Translations under genes and position numbers: made by a program
Origin: an uncultured Caryophanales bacterium
Lineage (GTDB): Bacteria; Bacillota_I; Bacilli_A; RF39; UBA660
Direction of reading: 5' to 3'
Assembly (NCBI GenBank): GCA_947089915.1
Contig: CAMUMB010000007.1
Coordinates: 1 to 40,155, forward strand
DNA: 40,155 nucleotides
In this document: positions 15,748-22,195 of the stretch, piece by piece
How the letters are laid out: the number at the start of each line of letters is the position of its first letter
Numbering within the stretch: the stretch's first letter is position 1
The notes under the pieces: model-generated
What the model was told of the DNA's origin: nothing
The model's input: the letters and a program-made list of their open reading frames with translations, nothing else
Databases searched by the model: none

Positions 15748-17679
15748 ATGAAAAGAAAAGGATTTACGTTAATAGAATTATTAGCAGTAATTGTAATACT
15801 AGCAGTAATTGCTCTAATCGCAACGCCAATGATTATGGATGTGATTGAAAAGTCTAGAATGGGAGCATTTAAAGATAGTGTGTTAAGTGCATTTCATCAG
15901 GTGGATTACTATTTAGTAGAAAATGAGTTAGGACAGGTCCCAGAAGAAGGGTTGGACGTTACTAAGATAGGACTTCAAAAGAGTCAATTTAAGTATGGTG
16001 AATTCTATCAAAGAGAAGAATTAGAAGTTGTAAATATAAGTGATGGAAGATTTTGTGCAATCGGAGGAATGGAAAATCTACAAGTATTTAAAGGAGAATG
16101 TGATTTCACTACACCAAGATGTGAATTAAGAATAGAGGGAGAAAAGGGAGTAGGTGAATGGTATAATAAAAATCCAAAGGTAGTGATGGAAACAAGTGAA
16201 GCATTAACAGGCGGACTTACTTTTGGAATCGGTAAAACAGAAAACTATAATAATGAAGTAAAGCAAGGAAATATAGGAAAAGCTGAATATCAAACAACAG
16301 AGACTACAACAACAAGAGTTTATTGTTATGTCAAAAATGTGGGAGATAATAGGGGAAGTAATTATATTGATGTGAAAATTGATCAAACATTCCTAGAAGA
16401 AGCAACATTTAGTTATACAACAACAAGTAAGAGTATAAGAGTGATTGCAAGTGGAAAAGACCAACAAAGTGGGATTACAAGGTATCAATTTAGTAAAGAT
16501 AATGGAGTAACATGGAGTGAAATACAACAAAGTAATAGCTATAAATTTGATAACCTACAGACAGGCGAATACCCAATAAAAGTAAGAGTATATAATGGAA
16601 CATATGTAGATAGTTTAAAAGAAAATAATCTATATAAAGAAAGTGAAACAAAAGTAGTAAAAACAGAGGATTTAATTGCTCCAACTTATGAAGTGAATCC
16701 AAAAGGATGGACTACTGGAGATGTAAAAGTAACCATAAAATATGGAGATCAAGGAACAAAACTATTGAAAACGACAGTAAATGTAACAAGTAATTTAAGT
16801 GCAACAAGATGTAGCAATGTGTATAATGGAACATATACGTGTGATGGAGAAAGCACTAAGAATATAGAAGCAGGAGTCTGGTATTTAGTAGATTCCGATG
16901 TAGAACTTACATATGGTGAAAATGGAAGTGTAATTGCACAAGTAGTTGATGGTGTCAATTATAAAAGTGGAAGTAGTATAGTAATTGGTACAATTGATAA
17001 GGTAGATCCATCAGTTTATGTCGAAGTTAATAAAAAAATTGCAACATTTACATTAGAGGATAATTCTGAATTAGTAGGGTATTCAGTTATGTCTCAAATG
17101 GAATTACCAGACGATTGGGTACCTATAAGTGGGAAGCAATCAATTGTGACATGGGAGGCTAGTCAAGCAGGAATATACTATGTATATGTAAAGGATATTG
17201 CTGGAAGAATATCTTATGCAACATTTGAAATGGCACAAACTTCTTTCTCTTATGAAGCTACAAAATCAACATATGCAGCAACGGATATTGGGCATAAGCA
17301 TACGGGAAATAGAAACTCTGGGGGAGGATGTTATACAGTTCAAAAACAGTCATGTCAAACTTGTACTATTACAACAGTAGAATTGTCAACATCAATTAAT
17401 TCGGATGGAACGTATAATTGGATTCGTTCTACGAGACATTCTAGATGTGGCCAAGCGAACTCAGATTCATCCATTGGTAGAAGGAATTATTCTGGAAGCA
17501 ATCAAGTTGGGTCATCATCACATTCTTATGGTTGTTCCACTTATTATGAATTAGGTTGTGGAAAATCAGAAACAACTGTTTATACATGCCCAAATGGTGG
17601 TACTTTAAATGGAACTACTTGTACATTATATACATGTCCAAATGGCGGAACTTTAAGCGGAACAATTTGTGATTATTAA
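15748..17679 (+). CDS. Large type IV pilin-like / pseudopilin protein with Cys-rich C-terminus
   Basis: A 643-residue protein with a textbook class III prepilin signal: KRKGFTLIELLAV, cleavage after Gly, Glu at mature position 5 and a long hydrophobic helix. The mature part is far larger than a normal pilin. It contains beta-rich segments resembling Ig-like repeats (two regions with ITRYQFSKDNGVTW and GIYYVYVKDIAGR patterns) and a Cys-rich tail (about 530-643) ending in two copies of YTCPNGGTLxGTxC. No prepilin peptidase or assembly ATPase lies in the window. Start chosen at ATG 15748, which begins the usual MKRKGFTL; ATG codons at 15739 and 15742 are alternatives nearer GGAAGGA. It lies between dacF and spoIIAA, but no spore role is shown. 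Confidence 0.8.
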   Translation: MKRKGFTLIELLAVIVILAVIALIATPMIMDVIEKSRMGAFKDSVLSAFHQVDYYLVENELGQVPEEGLDVTKIGLQKSQFKYGEFYQREELEVVNISDGRFCAIGGMENLQVFKGECDFTTPRCELRIEGEKGVGEWYNKNPKVVMETSEALTGGLTFGIGKTENYNNEVKQGNIGKAEYQTTETTTTRVYCYVKNVGDNRGSNYIDVKIDQTFLEEATFSYTTTSKSIRVIASGKDQQSGITRYQFSKDNGVTWSEIQQSNSYKFDNLQTGEYPIKVRVYNGTYVDSLKENNLYKESETKVVKTEDLIAPTYEVNPKGWTTGDVKVTIKYGDQGTKLLKTTVNVTSNLSATRCSNVYNGTYTCDGESTKNIEAGVWYLVDSDVELTYGENGSVIAQVVDGVNYKSGSSIVIGTIDKVDPSVYVEVNKKIATFTLEDNSELVGYSVMSQMELPDDWVPISGKQSIVTWEASQAGIYYVYVKDIAGRISYATFEMAQTSFSYEATKSTYAATDIGHKHTGNRNSGGGCYTVQKQSCQTCTITTVELSTSINSDGTYNWIRSTRHSRCGQANSDSSIGRRNYSGSNQVGSSSHSYGCSTYYELGCGKSETTVYTCPNGGTLNGTTCTLYTCPNGGTLSGTICDY

Positions 17680-17692
17680 AAGGAGAATGTCT

Positions 17693-18085
17693 ATGGGAAA
17701 AACAATATATGTCATTATAATAATACTTTGTACAATAGTAACAACAACAGGTTGTGGAAAGAGAATAGAGCCTGAGGAAAATAGTAAAACGAATACATCC
17801 GCAAGTGTATTCCAAGATCAAATCGTAGAGACATTTGAATTTACTAATACATCACTTATATATGAAGAGGGAAAAACAAAATTGCAAACAACGGTAACCA
17901 ATATAAGTGGCAAGAACTCCTATTTATCAGAGTTTAAAATCCATGTTAAAGTTGAAAATGAAATAATAGATTTGATTGGATTTGTGGGAGAAGAGTTGCA
18001 ACCAAAAGAAAGTCGAGTCATAATGAGCTATAGTATAGAGGATTTAACAAATGCTTCTTCTATCTCTTATGAAGTTGTCCGATAA
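17693..18085 (+). CDS. Putative lipoprotein
   Basis: A 130-residue exported protein. Residues 1-21 form a hydrophobic signal ending TTTGC, a plausible though atypical lipobox with Cys21 lipidated. The mature region starts with a polar linker and continues as a beta-rich domain (FEFTNTSLIYEEGKTKLQTT then TNISGKNSYL) like small FxLYD-type extracellular modules. Start ATG 17693 follows AAAGGAG. It is 13 nt after the pilin-like gene and ends in a terminator, so the two form an operon and the lipoprotein may help its neighbour at the cell surface (inference). Confidence 0.7.
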   Translation: MGKTIYVIIIILCTIVTTTGCGKRIEPEENSKTNTSASVFQDQIVETFEFTNTSLIYEEGKTKLQTTVTNISGKNSYLSEFKIHVKVENEIIDLIGFVGEELQPKESRVIMSYSIEDLTNASSISYEVVR

Positions 18086-18107
18086 GTAAGCATAGCTTAC
18101 TTTTTTT
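18085..18107 (+). terminator. Terminator after the lipoprotein gene
   Basis: AGTAAGC pairs with GCTTACT over a 3-nt loop, followed by T7. It separates the pilin unit from spoIIAA. Confidence 0.85.
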
Positions 18108-18135
18108 GCAAATAAATTCTAATATATTCTAGTTT

Positions 18136-18142
18136 TGTCGAA
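18136..18142 (+). promoter_or_regulatory. Candidate Spo0A box upstream of spoIIAA
   Basis: TGTCGAA, an exact 0A-box core in the context TTTTGTCGAAAT. It lies about 28 nt before TG-c-TAAAGT (18167-18175), which could serve as a -10 element. In Bacillus the spoIIA operon is activated by Spo0A~P with sigma-H. The 7-mer alone is not rare in 40 kb of A+T-rich DNA, so position is the main support. Confidence 0.45.
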
Positions 18143-18193
18143 ATGATTTTCAGTTCATTTTGTTTGTGCTAAAGTAAAATAGCGAGGTGAAAT

Positions 18194-18541
18194 ATGTTAG
18201 AAACAACATTAGAATTTCGAAAGGGGATTTTATTTGTAAGACTAAATGGAGAGTTGTCAAAAACAACAACAAGTATTTTACAAATAGAAGTAACGGATAC
18301 CATTTTGCAAAATGGAATTCAAAATGTAGTATTCAATATGGATCATTTAAAAAGCATTGATATGAAAGGAATGAGTTCGTTATTATATCATTATGAAATT
18401 TGTAAAAATAGAAAAGGCAATTGTTATATCTGTAACATTTCTGATGAGTGGGTGTATATGAAACTCAAAAAGAATAGAATTTTAAACTACTTACATGAAA
18501 TGGATAATGAATTAACTATTCTGCAAGCTGTTACTGTATAG
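18194..18541 (+). CDS. spoIIAA: SpoIIAA-like anti-anti-sigma factor (STAS domain) without the phosphorylatable Ser
   Basis: A 115-residue single STAS domain, the size of SpoIIAA (about 117 residues). In canonical SpoIIAA the kinase/anti-sigma SpoIIAB phosphorylates the Ser of the D-S-S-G-L-G loop, and the unphosphorylated form frees sigma-F. Here the loop after the NVVFNMDHLKSID strand reads Asp56-Met57-Lys58-Gly59-Met60-Ser61. Met57 therefore occupies the phosphoacceptor position and Lys58 the next Ser. The gene is 9 nt before sigF, with no spoIIAB between. It has a good ribosome-binding site (GAGGTG) and an intact frame. The call rests on fold, size and position between dacF and sigF/spoVA. 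It may bind sigma-F or another partner directly. Confidence 0.8.
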   Translation: MLETTLEFRKGILFVRLNGELSKTTTSILQIEVTDTILQNGIQNVVFNMDHLKSIDMKGMSSLLYHYEICKNRKGNCYICNISDEWVYMKLKKNRILNYLHEMDNELTILQAVTV

Positions 18542-18550
18542 GAGGAAAGT

Positions 18551-19204
18551 ATGACAAATGAAATGATTACAATGTATGATAATTATATTTATTACATTAT
18601 TTCTAAATATTATAGCGGATATCCAAGCAAAGAAGACTTATTTCAAGTAGGTAGAATTGGTCTTTTGAATGCCTATAGTAAATATGATTCATCTTATGGA
18701 GTCCAATTTAAGACATATGCATTTGAATTTATTAAAGGAGAAATGTCTAAATTTATTAGACAAGATCGCCCTGCTAAATATAGTCGTAATGTTACTAAGT
18801 TAAAATACTTGATTGAAAAAACAACTGCAATTATGACACAAGAATTGATGCGTGCTCCAACTGTAAGTGAACTTGCTAGTTATCTAGGGGAACCAGAAGA
18901 AAATATTATAGAAGCGATGCAAACTATTTATCATATGCAAAGTATTCAATCACCAATTATGCAAGATGAAAAAGAAATTACATTAGAGGATAATATTGCA
19001 TCACAACAGGTCGATATAGATACTATGATAGCCTTTAGAGACTCTTTACAATCTTTATCTCCATTTGAACAAGAATTGATTAAAAGAAGGTATGTTTATG
19101 GTCAGACACAATCTGAAATCGCAGAATATATGGGAATTAATCAGGTACAAGTCTCTAGAAAAGTAAAAAAAATTGGTGAAAAAATCCACCAAAATGTTGC
19201 CTAA
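18551..19204 (+). CDS. sigF: Sporulation sigma factor, sigma-F type
   Basis: A 217-residue sigma-70 factor of the SigB/F/G group that would direct the first forespore-specific transcription. Region 2 contains SKEDLFQVGRIGLLNAYSKYD and FKTYAFEFIKGEM; region 3 APTVSELASYLG; region 4 is a clear HTH, YGQTQSEIAEYMGINQVQVSRK. It is shorter than B. subtilis sigma-F (255) mainly at the N-terminus, starting directly in region 2. Its place after spoIIAA and before spoVA genes favours sigma-F over sigma-G. Start ATG follows TAGGAGGAAAG, overlapping the spoIIAA stop. With spoIIAB missing, its anti-sigma control is unexplained. Confidence 0.85.
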   Translation: MTNEMITMYDNYIYYIISKYYSGYPSKEDLFQVGRIGLLNAYSKYDSSYGVQFKTYAFEFIKGEMSKFIRQDRPAKYSRNVTKLKYLIEKTTAIMTQELMRAPTVSELASYLGEPEENIIEAMQTIYHMQSIQSPIMQDEKEITLEDNIASQQVDIDTMIAFRDSLQSLSPFEQELIKRRYVYGQTQSEIAEYMGINQVQVSRKVKKIGEKIHQNVA

Positions 19205-19229
19205 AAGAACAAATTGTTCTTTTTCTTTT
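19203..19229. terminator. Bidirectional terminator between sigF and the converging gene
   Basis: AAAAGAAC pairs with GTTCTTTT over a 5-nt loop, with T-rich tail on the plus strand and A-rich flank serving the minus strand. Confidence 0.7.
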
Positions 19230-19902
19230 ATATAGATTTTCCTTTATTTGAAAAAGAAGTTTCATTTGATAATATATTGTTTTGTCTTGTTTCAATATAG
19301 GATTTGATGAAAGGGTAAAGAAAAGGGTCTATGTATCTTTTCGTTTGTTCCAGTAAAAGTTTGCTGCTTCTCCAAGTCAATCTGCTTATGATATCTTCTT
19401 TATCTATATCTTTTTCTTCTACCATTATTAGAGGATTTATCTTTTTTTTATTTTTTATTGTTACAAGCTTTTCTTTTTCTAAAAAATTTTTAAAGATAGT
19501 ATCCATATAGCGCTTCATCGCTTGTTCATACTCACCCATCGGTGTTAATGAAATTGCCCCATTTTCTATTTTATAATCATAAAATCTACCACTTATGTAA
19601 ATATGATTTGGAATAACTAATTTTTCTTCAATTGGAATACAGTAGTATTCTAAAATAAAATGATATGGTTTTTTATTTTGTAAAACTTGTTGTTTGATTT
19701 CGTTTTCTGTTAAAACAATTCTATATTGTATATGACATGGCATATTCACTGTCCTTGGTAGATACTTTTCTAGAGTAGGAATAATCTCTTCAATTGTAAA
19801 TCCAGCCTGTTTTTTCCAATATTCTGCAATTTCTGATGTAAACTCTGGAAAATCTTTTTTGTATTGTTCTATTTTTTCTCTCTCTAAATCATAATTAAAC
19901 AT
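19228..19902 (-). CDS. Hypothetical protein inside the sporulation island
   Basis: A 224-residue soluble protein that I do not recognise. It is charged and mixed alpha/beta, with no signal peptide, membrane segment, Cys pair or nucleotide-binding motif. The N-terminal 45 residues (EREKIEQYKKDFPEFTSEIA) look helical; the centre is beta-rich with HFILEYYCIP; the C-terminus is polar and Ser/Asn-rich. It has its own ribosome-binding site (AAGGGGA) and is convergent with sigF and divergent from spoVAC. Its location between sigF and spoVA makes a spore-related role possible, but nothing in the sequence proves it. Confidence 0.7.
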   Translation of the reverse strand: MFNYDLEREKIEQYKKDFPEFTSEIAEYWKKQAGFTIEEIIPTLEKYLPRTVNMPCHIQYRIVLTENEIKQQVLQNKKPYHFILEYYCIPIEEKLVIPNHIYISGRFYDYKIENGAISLTPMGEYEQAMKRYMDTIFKNFLEKEKLVTIKNKKKINPLIMVEEKDIDKEDIISRLTWRSSKLLLEQTKRYIDPFLYPFIKSYIETRQNNILSNETSFSNKGKSI

Positions 19903-19963
19903 AGTATTCCCCTTTTCATTTAAGCTATTATACTTTATTTTGCAAGGAAGTCAAGTTCAAAAA

Positions 19964-19993
19964 TGTATAAAAAAAAACTTTATTTCCATAATA
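19964..19993 (+). promoter_or_regulatory. Candidate forespore (sigma-F/sigma-G) promoter for spoVA
   Basis: TGTATA at 19964-19969, 17-nt spacer and CATAATA at 19987-19993, close to the sigma-G consensus TGAATA-N17/18-CATACTA. The implied leader would be only about 10 nt, with the start near the AGGAGG, which is unusually short. Confidence 0.45.
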
Positions 19994-20010
19994 ATCCTAG
20001 GAGGAAAAAC

Positions 20011-20457
20011 ATGGAAAAAAATAAATATAATGATTTGGTTACAAAATATACACCAAAAGAGAATCGATTAAAGAATGGTTTACTTGCCTTTTTTATCGGT
20101 GGAATCATGGGTGTAATTGGAGAATTTTTAGTAGAAATATGGTCCTATTATTTAAATATTCCAACGAAAGAAGCGGGAACATTTATGATTATTACACTTA
20201 TTTTTGCTGGGTGTCTACTTACCTGTTTTGGATTTTTTGATAAGTGGGTCAATTTTGCGAAAGCTGGGTTATTTGTTCCGATTACTGGCTTTGCGCATGC
20301 GATGATGAGTGCCGCTTTGGAATATCGAAAAGAAGGCTTTGTTACTGGATTAGGTGCTAGTATGTTTAAATTATCTGGTTCTGTTATTATATTTGGAGTT
20401 GTAAGCGCTTATGTATTTGGTTTGATACGAATTCTTTTATTTGGAGGGCAAATATGA
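20011..20457 (+). CDS. spoVAC: Stage V sporulation protein AC
   Basis: A 148-residue membrane protein of the SpoVA channel that moves Ca-dipicolinate into the forespore and releases it in germination; SpoVAC is reported as a mechanosensitive component. Four to five membrane segments are visible, with the family segments LLAFFIGGIMGVIGEF, VPITGFAHAMMSAALEY and GLGASMFKLSGSVI. I start at ATG 20011, 6 nt after a perfect AGGAGG; an upstream in-frame ATG at 19963 would add 16 basic residues and has no ribosome-binding site. The stop overlaps spoVAD. Confidence 0.93.
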   Translation: MEKNKYNDLVTKYTPKENRLKNGLLAFFIGGIMGVIGEFLVEIWSYYLNIPTKEAGTFMIITLIFAGCLLTCFGFFDKWVNFAKAGLFVPITGFAHAMMSAALEYRKEGFVTGLGASMFKLSGSVIIFGVVSAYVFGLIRILLFGGQI

Positions 20458-21443
20458 CATTTCAATATAAAAACGTATATATTAATGAAACTGCTACCGT
20501 AACTGGTCCTTATGAAAAAAAAGGACCATTAAGCCACTATTTTGACAAAAGTCATGATGAGTTTTATTTTGGAACAAAGACATGGGAGAATGCAGAAAGT
20601 AAGTTGATTGAAGAAAGTGTTGATATTTTGCTTACTAAAAAAGGGTGTACGAAATTTGATATTGATTTATTCATTTCAGGTGATTTACTCAATCAAACTG
20701 TAGCTTCTAACTATGCTGCAAGTCATTTGGGAATTCCTTTTATGGGCGTTTATAATGCGTGTGCAACAAGTGTAGAAGGATTGATCTTGGGTGCTAATAT
20801 GGTGGAAGCAAAGCAGATTCAAAATTGTATCTGTGACGCTTCTTCTCATAATAATGCAGCAGAAAAACAATTTCGTTATCCTGTTGAGTATGGTGGACCA
20901 AAACCGAAAACGACGACATTTACTACAACTGGATGTGCAAGTGCCTATTTGAGTAGTGAAAAGTCGGGTATTCGAGTTGAAAGTGCGACAGTTGGGACCG
21001 TAACGGATATGGGAATTAAGGATGCCTATCATATGGGAGCTGTTATGGCGCCTGCCTGTGCAGATACCATTTATCGTCATTTGATGGATACCAAAAGAGA
21101 GATTGGATATTATGATCTGGTTTTAAGTGGGGATTTGGGTGTTTATGGTGAGAATATCTTAAAAGATTATATGAAAACAGAATATGGAATTACATTAGAA
21201 AATTATGATGACACGGCCACAATGATTTTTGATGTGGAAAGTCAACCTGTATATGCAGGTGGAAGTGGACCAGCATGTGCTCCTTTGGTTACTTATAGTT
21301 ATATTTTTGATCAAATGAAAAAGAAAGAATATAAGAAAGTTTTACTTGTAGCAACGGGTGCTTTAATGTCTACTACAATGGTGAATGAGAAAATGAGTAT
21401 TCCAAGTATTGCACATGCAATTAGTTTGGAGGTTACCCTATGA
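20454..21443 (+). CDS. spoVAD: Stage V sporulation protein AD
   Basis: A 329-residue soluble partner of the SpoVA channel with a thiolase fold that binds dipicolinic acid in Bacillus. Recognisable segments include ETATVTGPYEKKGPLSHYFD at the N-terminus, the NACATSVEG loop at mid-protein and VLLVATGALMSTTMVNE near the C-terminus. Length is close to the 338 residues of B. subtilis. It overlaps spoVAC (ATGA) and spoVAE (ATGA), so the three are translationally coupled. No spoVAA, spoVAB or spoVAF is present. Confidence 0.95.
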   Translation: MTFQYKNVYINETATVTGPYEKKGPLSHYFDKSHDEFYFGTKTWENAESKLIEESVDILLTKKGCTKFDIDLFISGDLLNQTVASNYAASHLGIPFMGVYNACATSVEGLILGANMVEAKQIQNCICDASSHNNAAEKQFRYPVEYGGPKPKTTTFTTTGCASAYLSSEKSGIRVESATVGTVTDMGIKDAYHMGAVMAPACADTIYRHLMDTKREIGYYDLVLSGDLGVYGENILKDYMKTEYGITLENYDDTATMIFDVESQPVYAGGSGPACAPLVTYSYIFDQMKKKEYKKVLLVATGALMSTTMVNEKMSIPSIAHAISLEVTL

Positions 21444-21790
21444 TTTATATCAATGCTTTCCTTTTTGCAGGGTTGGTTTGCTTATTAGGACAAATTATAT
21501 TAGATAATACGAAATTGACTGCAGGTCATGTTACCACCATTTTTGTGGTATTAGGTGCATTTCTAGATATTTTTAGTATTTATGATAAATTTGTATTATG
21601 GGCCGGTGGAGGTGCTTTGGTTCCAATTACGAGTTTTGGGCATTTGTTGATTCATGGCGCATTAGAAAAAGCCCAAGATTTTGGTCTCATTGGACTTGCA
21701 ATGGGTATGTTTGACTTAACATCATCTGGTATTATTTCAGCAATTGTTATTTCTTTCTTCTTATCTCTTATTTTTCAGCCAAAAGATTAA
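21440..21790 (+). CDS. spoVAE: Stage V sporulation protein AE (SpoVAEb type)
   Basis: A 116-residue hydrophobic protein with three to four membrane helices and the family segments GQIILDNTKLTAGH and LVPITSFGHLLIHGA. Together with SpoVAC and SpoVAD it makes the minimal C-D-Eb set conserved in most spore formers. Its sequence resembles SpoVAC in the central VPIT-FGH motif, as is usual for this pair. It ends in a terminator, so the spoVA unit has three genes. Confidence 0.93.
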   Translation: MIYINAFLFAGLVCLLGQIILDNTKLTAGHVTTIFVVLGAFLDIFSIYDKFVLWAGGGALVPITSFGHLLIHGALEKAQDFGLIGLAMGMFDLTSSGIISAIVISFFLSLIFQPKD

Positions 21791-21818
21791 AACCAGACTA
21801 TTTTCTGGTTTTTCTTTT
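21789..21818. terminator. Bidirectional terminator between spoVAE and the converging gene
   Basis: AAACCAGA pairs with TCTGGTTT over a short loop, followed by T-rich sequence. Its left flank ends the minus-strand gene. Confidence 0.75.
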
Positions 21819-22082
21819 TGCTGTTACAAATGCAACCTCTCCATTTAAATGATAAGATATTTGAAAATTTATTCCTTGTTGCTTCAATGAATTTTTAAAT
21901 TCTCTACATTCGATAGAATCTAAATGACCTACGATAATGTCATGATAGCTTCCGTCTTTTTGATTACCGTTACAATCTGTAGAGTAATATTTTCCTAATT
22001 CTGAATTTCGTAAGGAATAGAAACAAATAATACGATTCTCTATATCTCGGAGTTTTGCAATTTTTTCACTCTTTTCCATCAT
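21798..22082 (-). CDS. Small hypothetical protein
   Basis: A 94-residue soluble protein that I cannot place. The N-terminal 25 residues are a charged helix (KIAKLRDIENRIICFY), followed by a Gly/Asp-rich middle (DCNGNQKDGSYHDIIVGHL) and a beta-rich C-terminus. Start ATG follows GAGGGGGA. It is convergent with spoVAE, sharing its terminator region, and divergent from smc. A good ribosome-binding site and its own terminator support a real gene. Confidence 0.65.
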   Translation of the reverse strand: MMEKSEKIAKLRDIENRIICFYSLRNSELGKYYSTDCNGNQKDGSYHDIIVGHLDSIECREFKNSLKQQGINFQISYHLNGEVAFVTAKRKTRK

Positions 22083-22195
22083 AATTTCCCCCTCTTCGGT
22101 TCTCTATTATAGCAAAATCCAATAATTTGTCGAATTTGCTAGCTTTCTTCTAGCATTTTATAGTATAATGAAAAGGCAAATGTATGGTGATGAAT

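Noticed and set aside
18530-18560. A hidden or frameshifted spoIIAB between spoIIAA and sigF
   Set aside because: Only 9 nt separate the two genes and both frames are intact with good ribosome-binding sites. No HATPase N-box or G-box is present on either strand nearby.
22128-22134. Exact TGTCGAA upstream of smc as a second Spo0A box
   Set aside because: The 7-mer should occur a few times by chance in 40 kb at this base composition. smc has no known Spo0A control, and the TATAAT at 22164 lacks a clear -35 from which to judge position.
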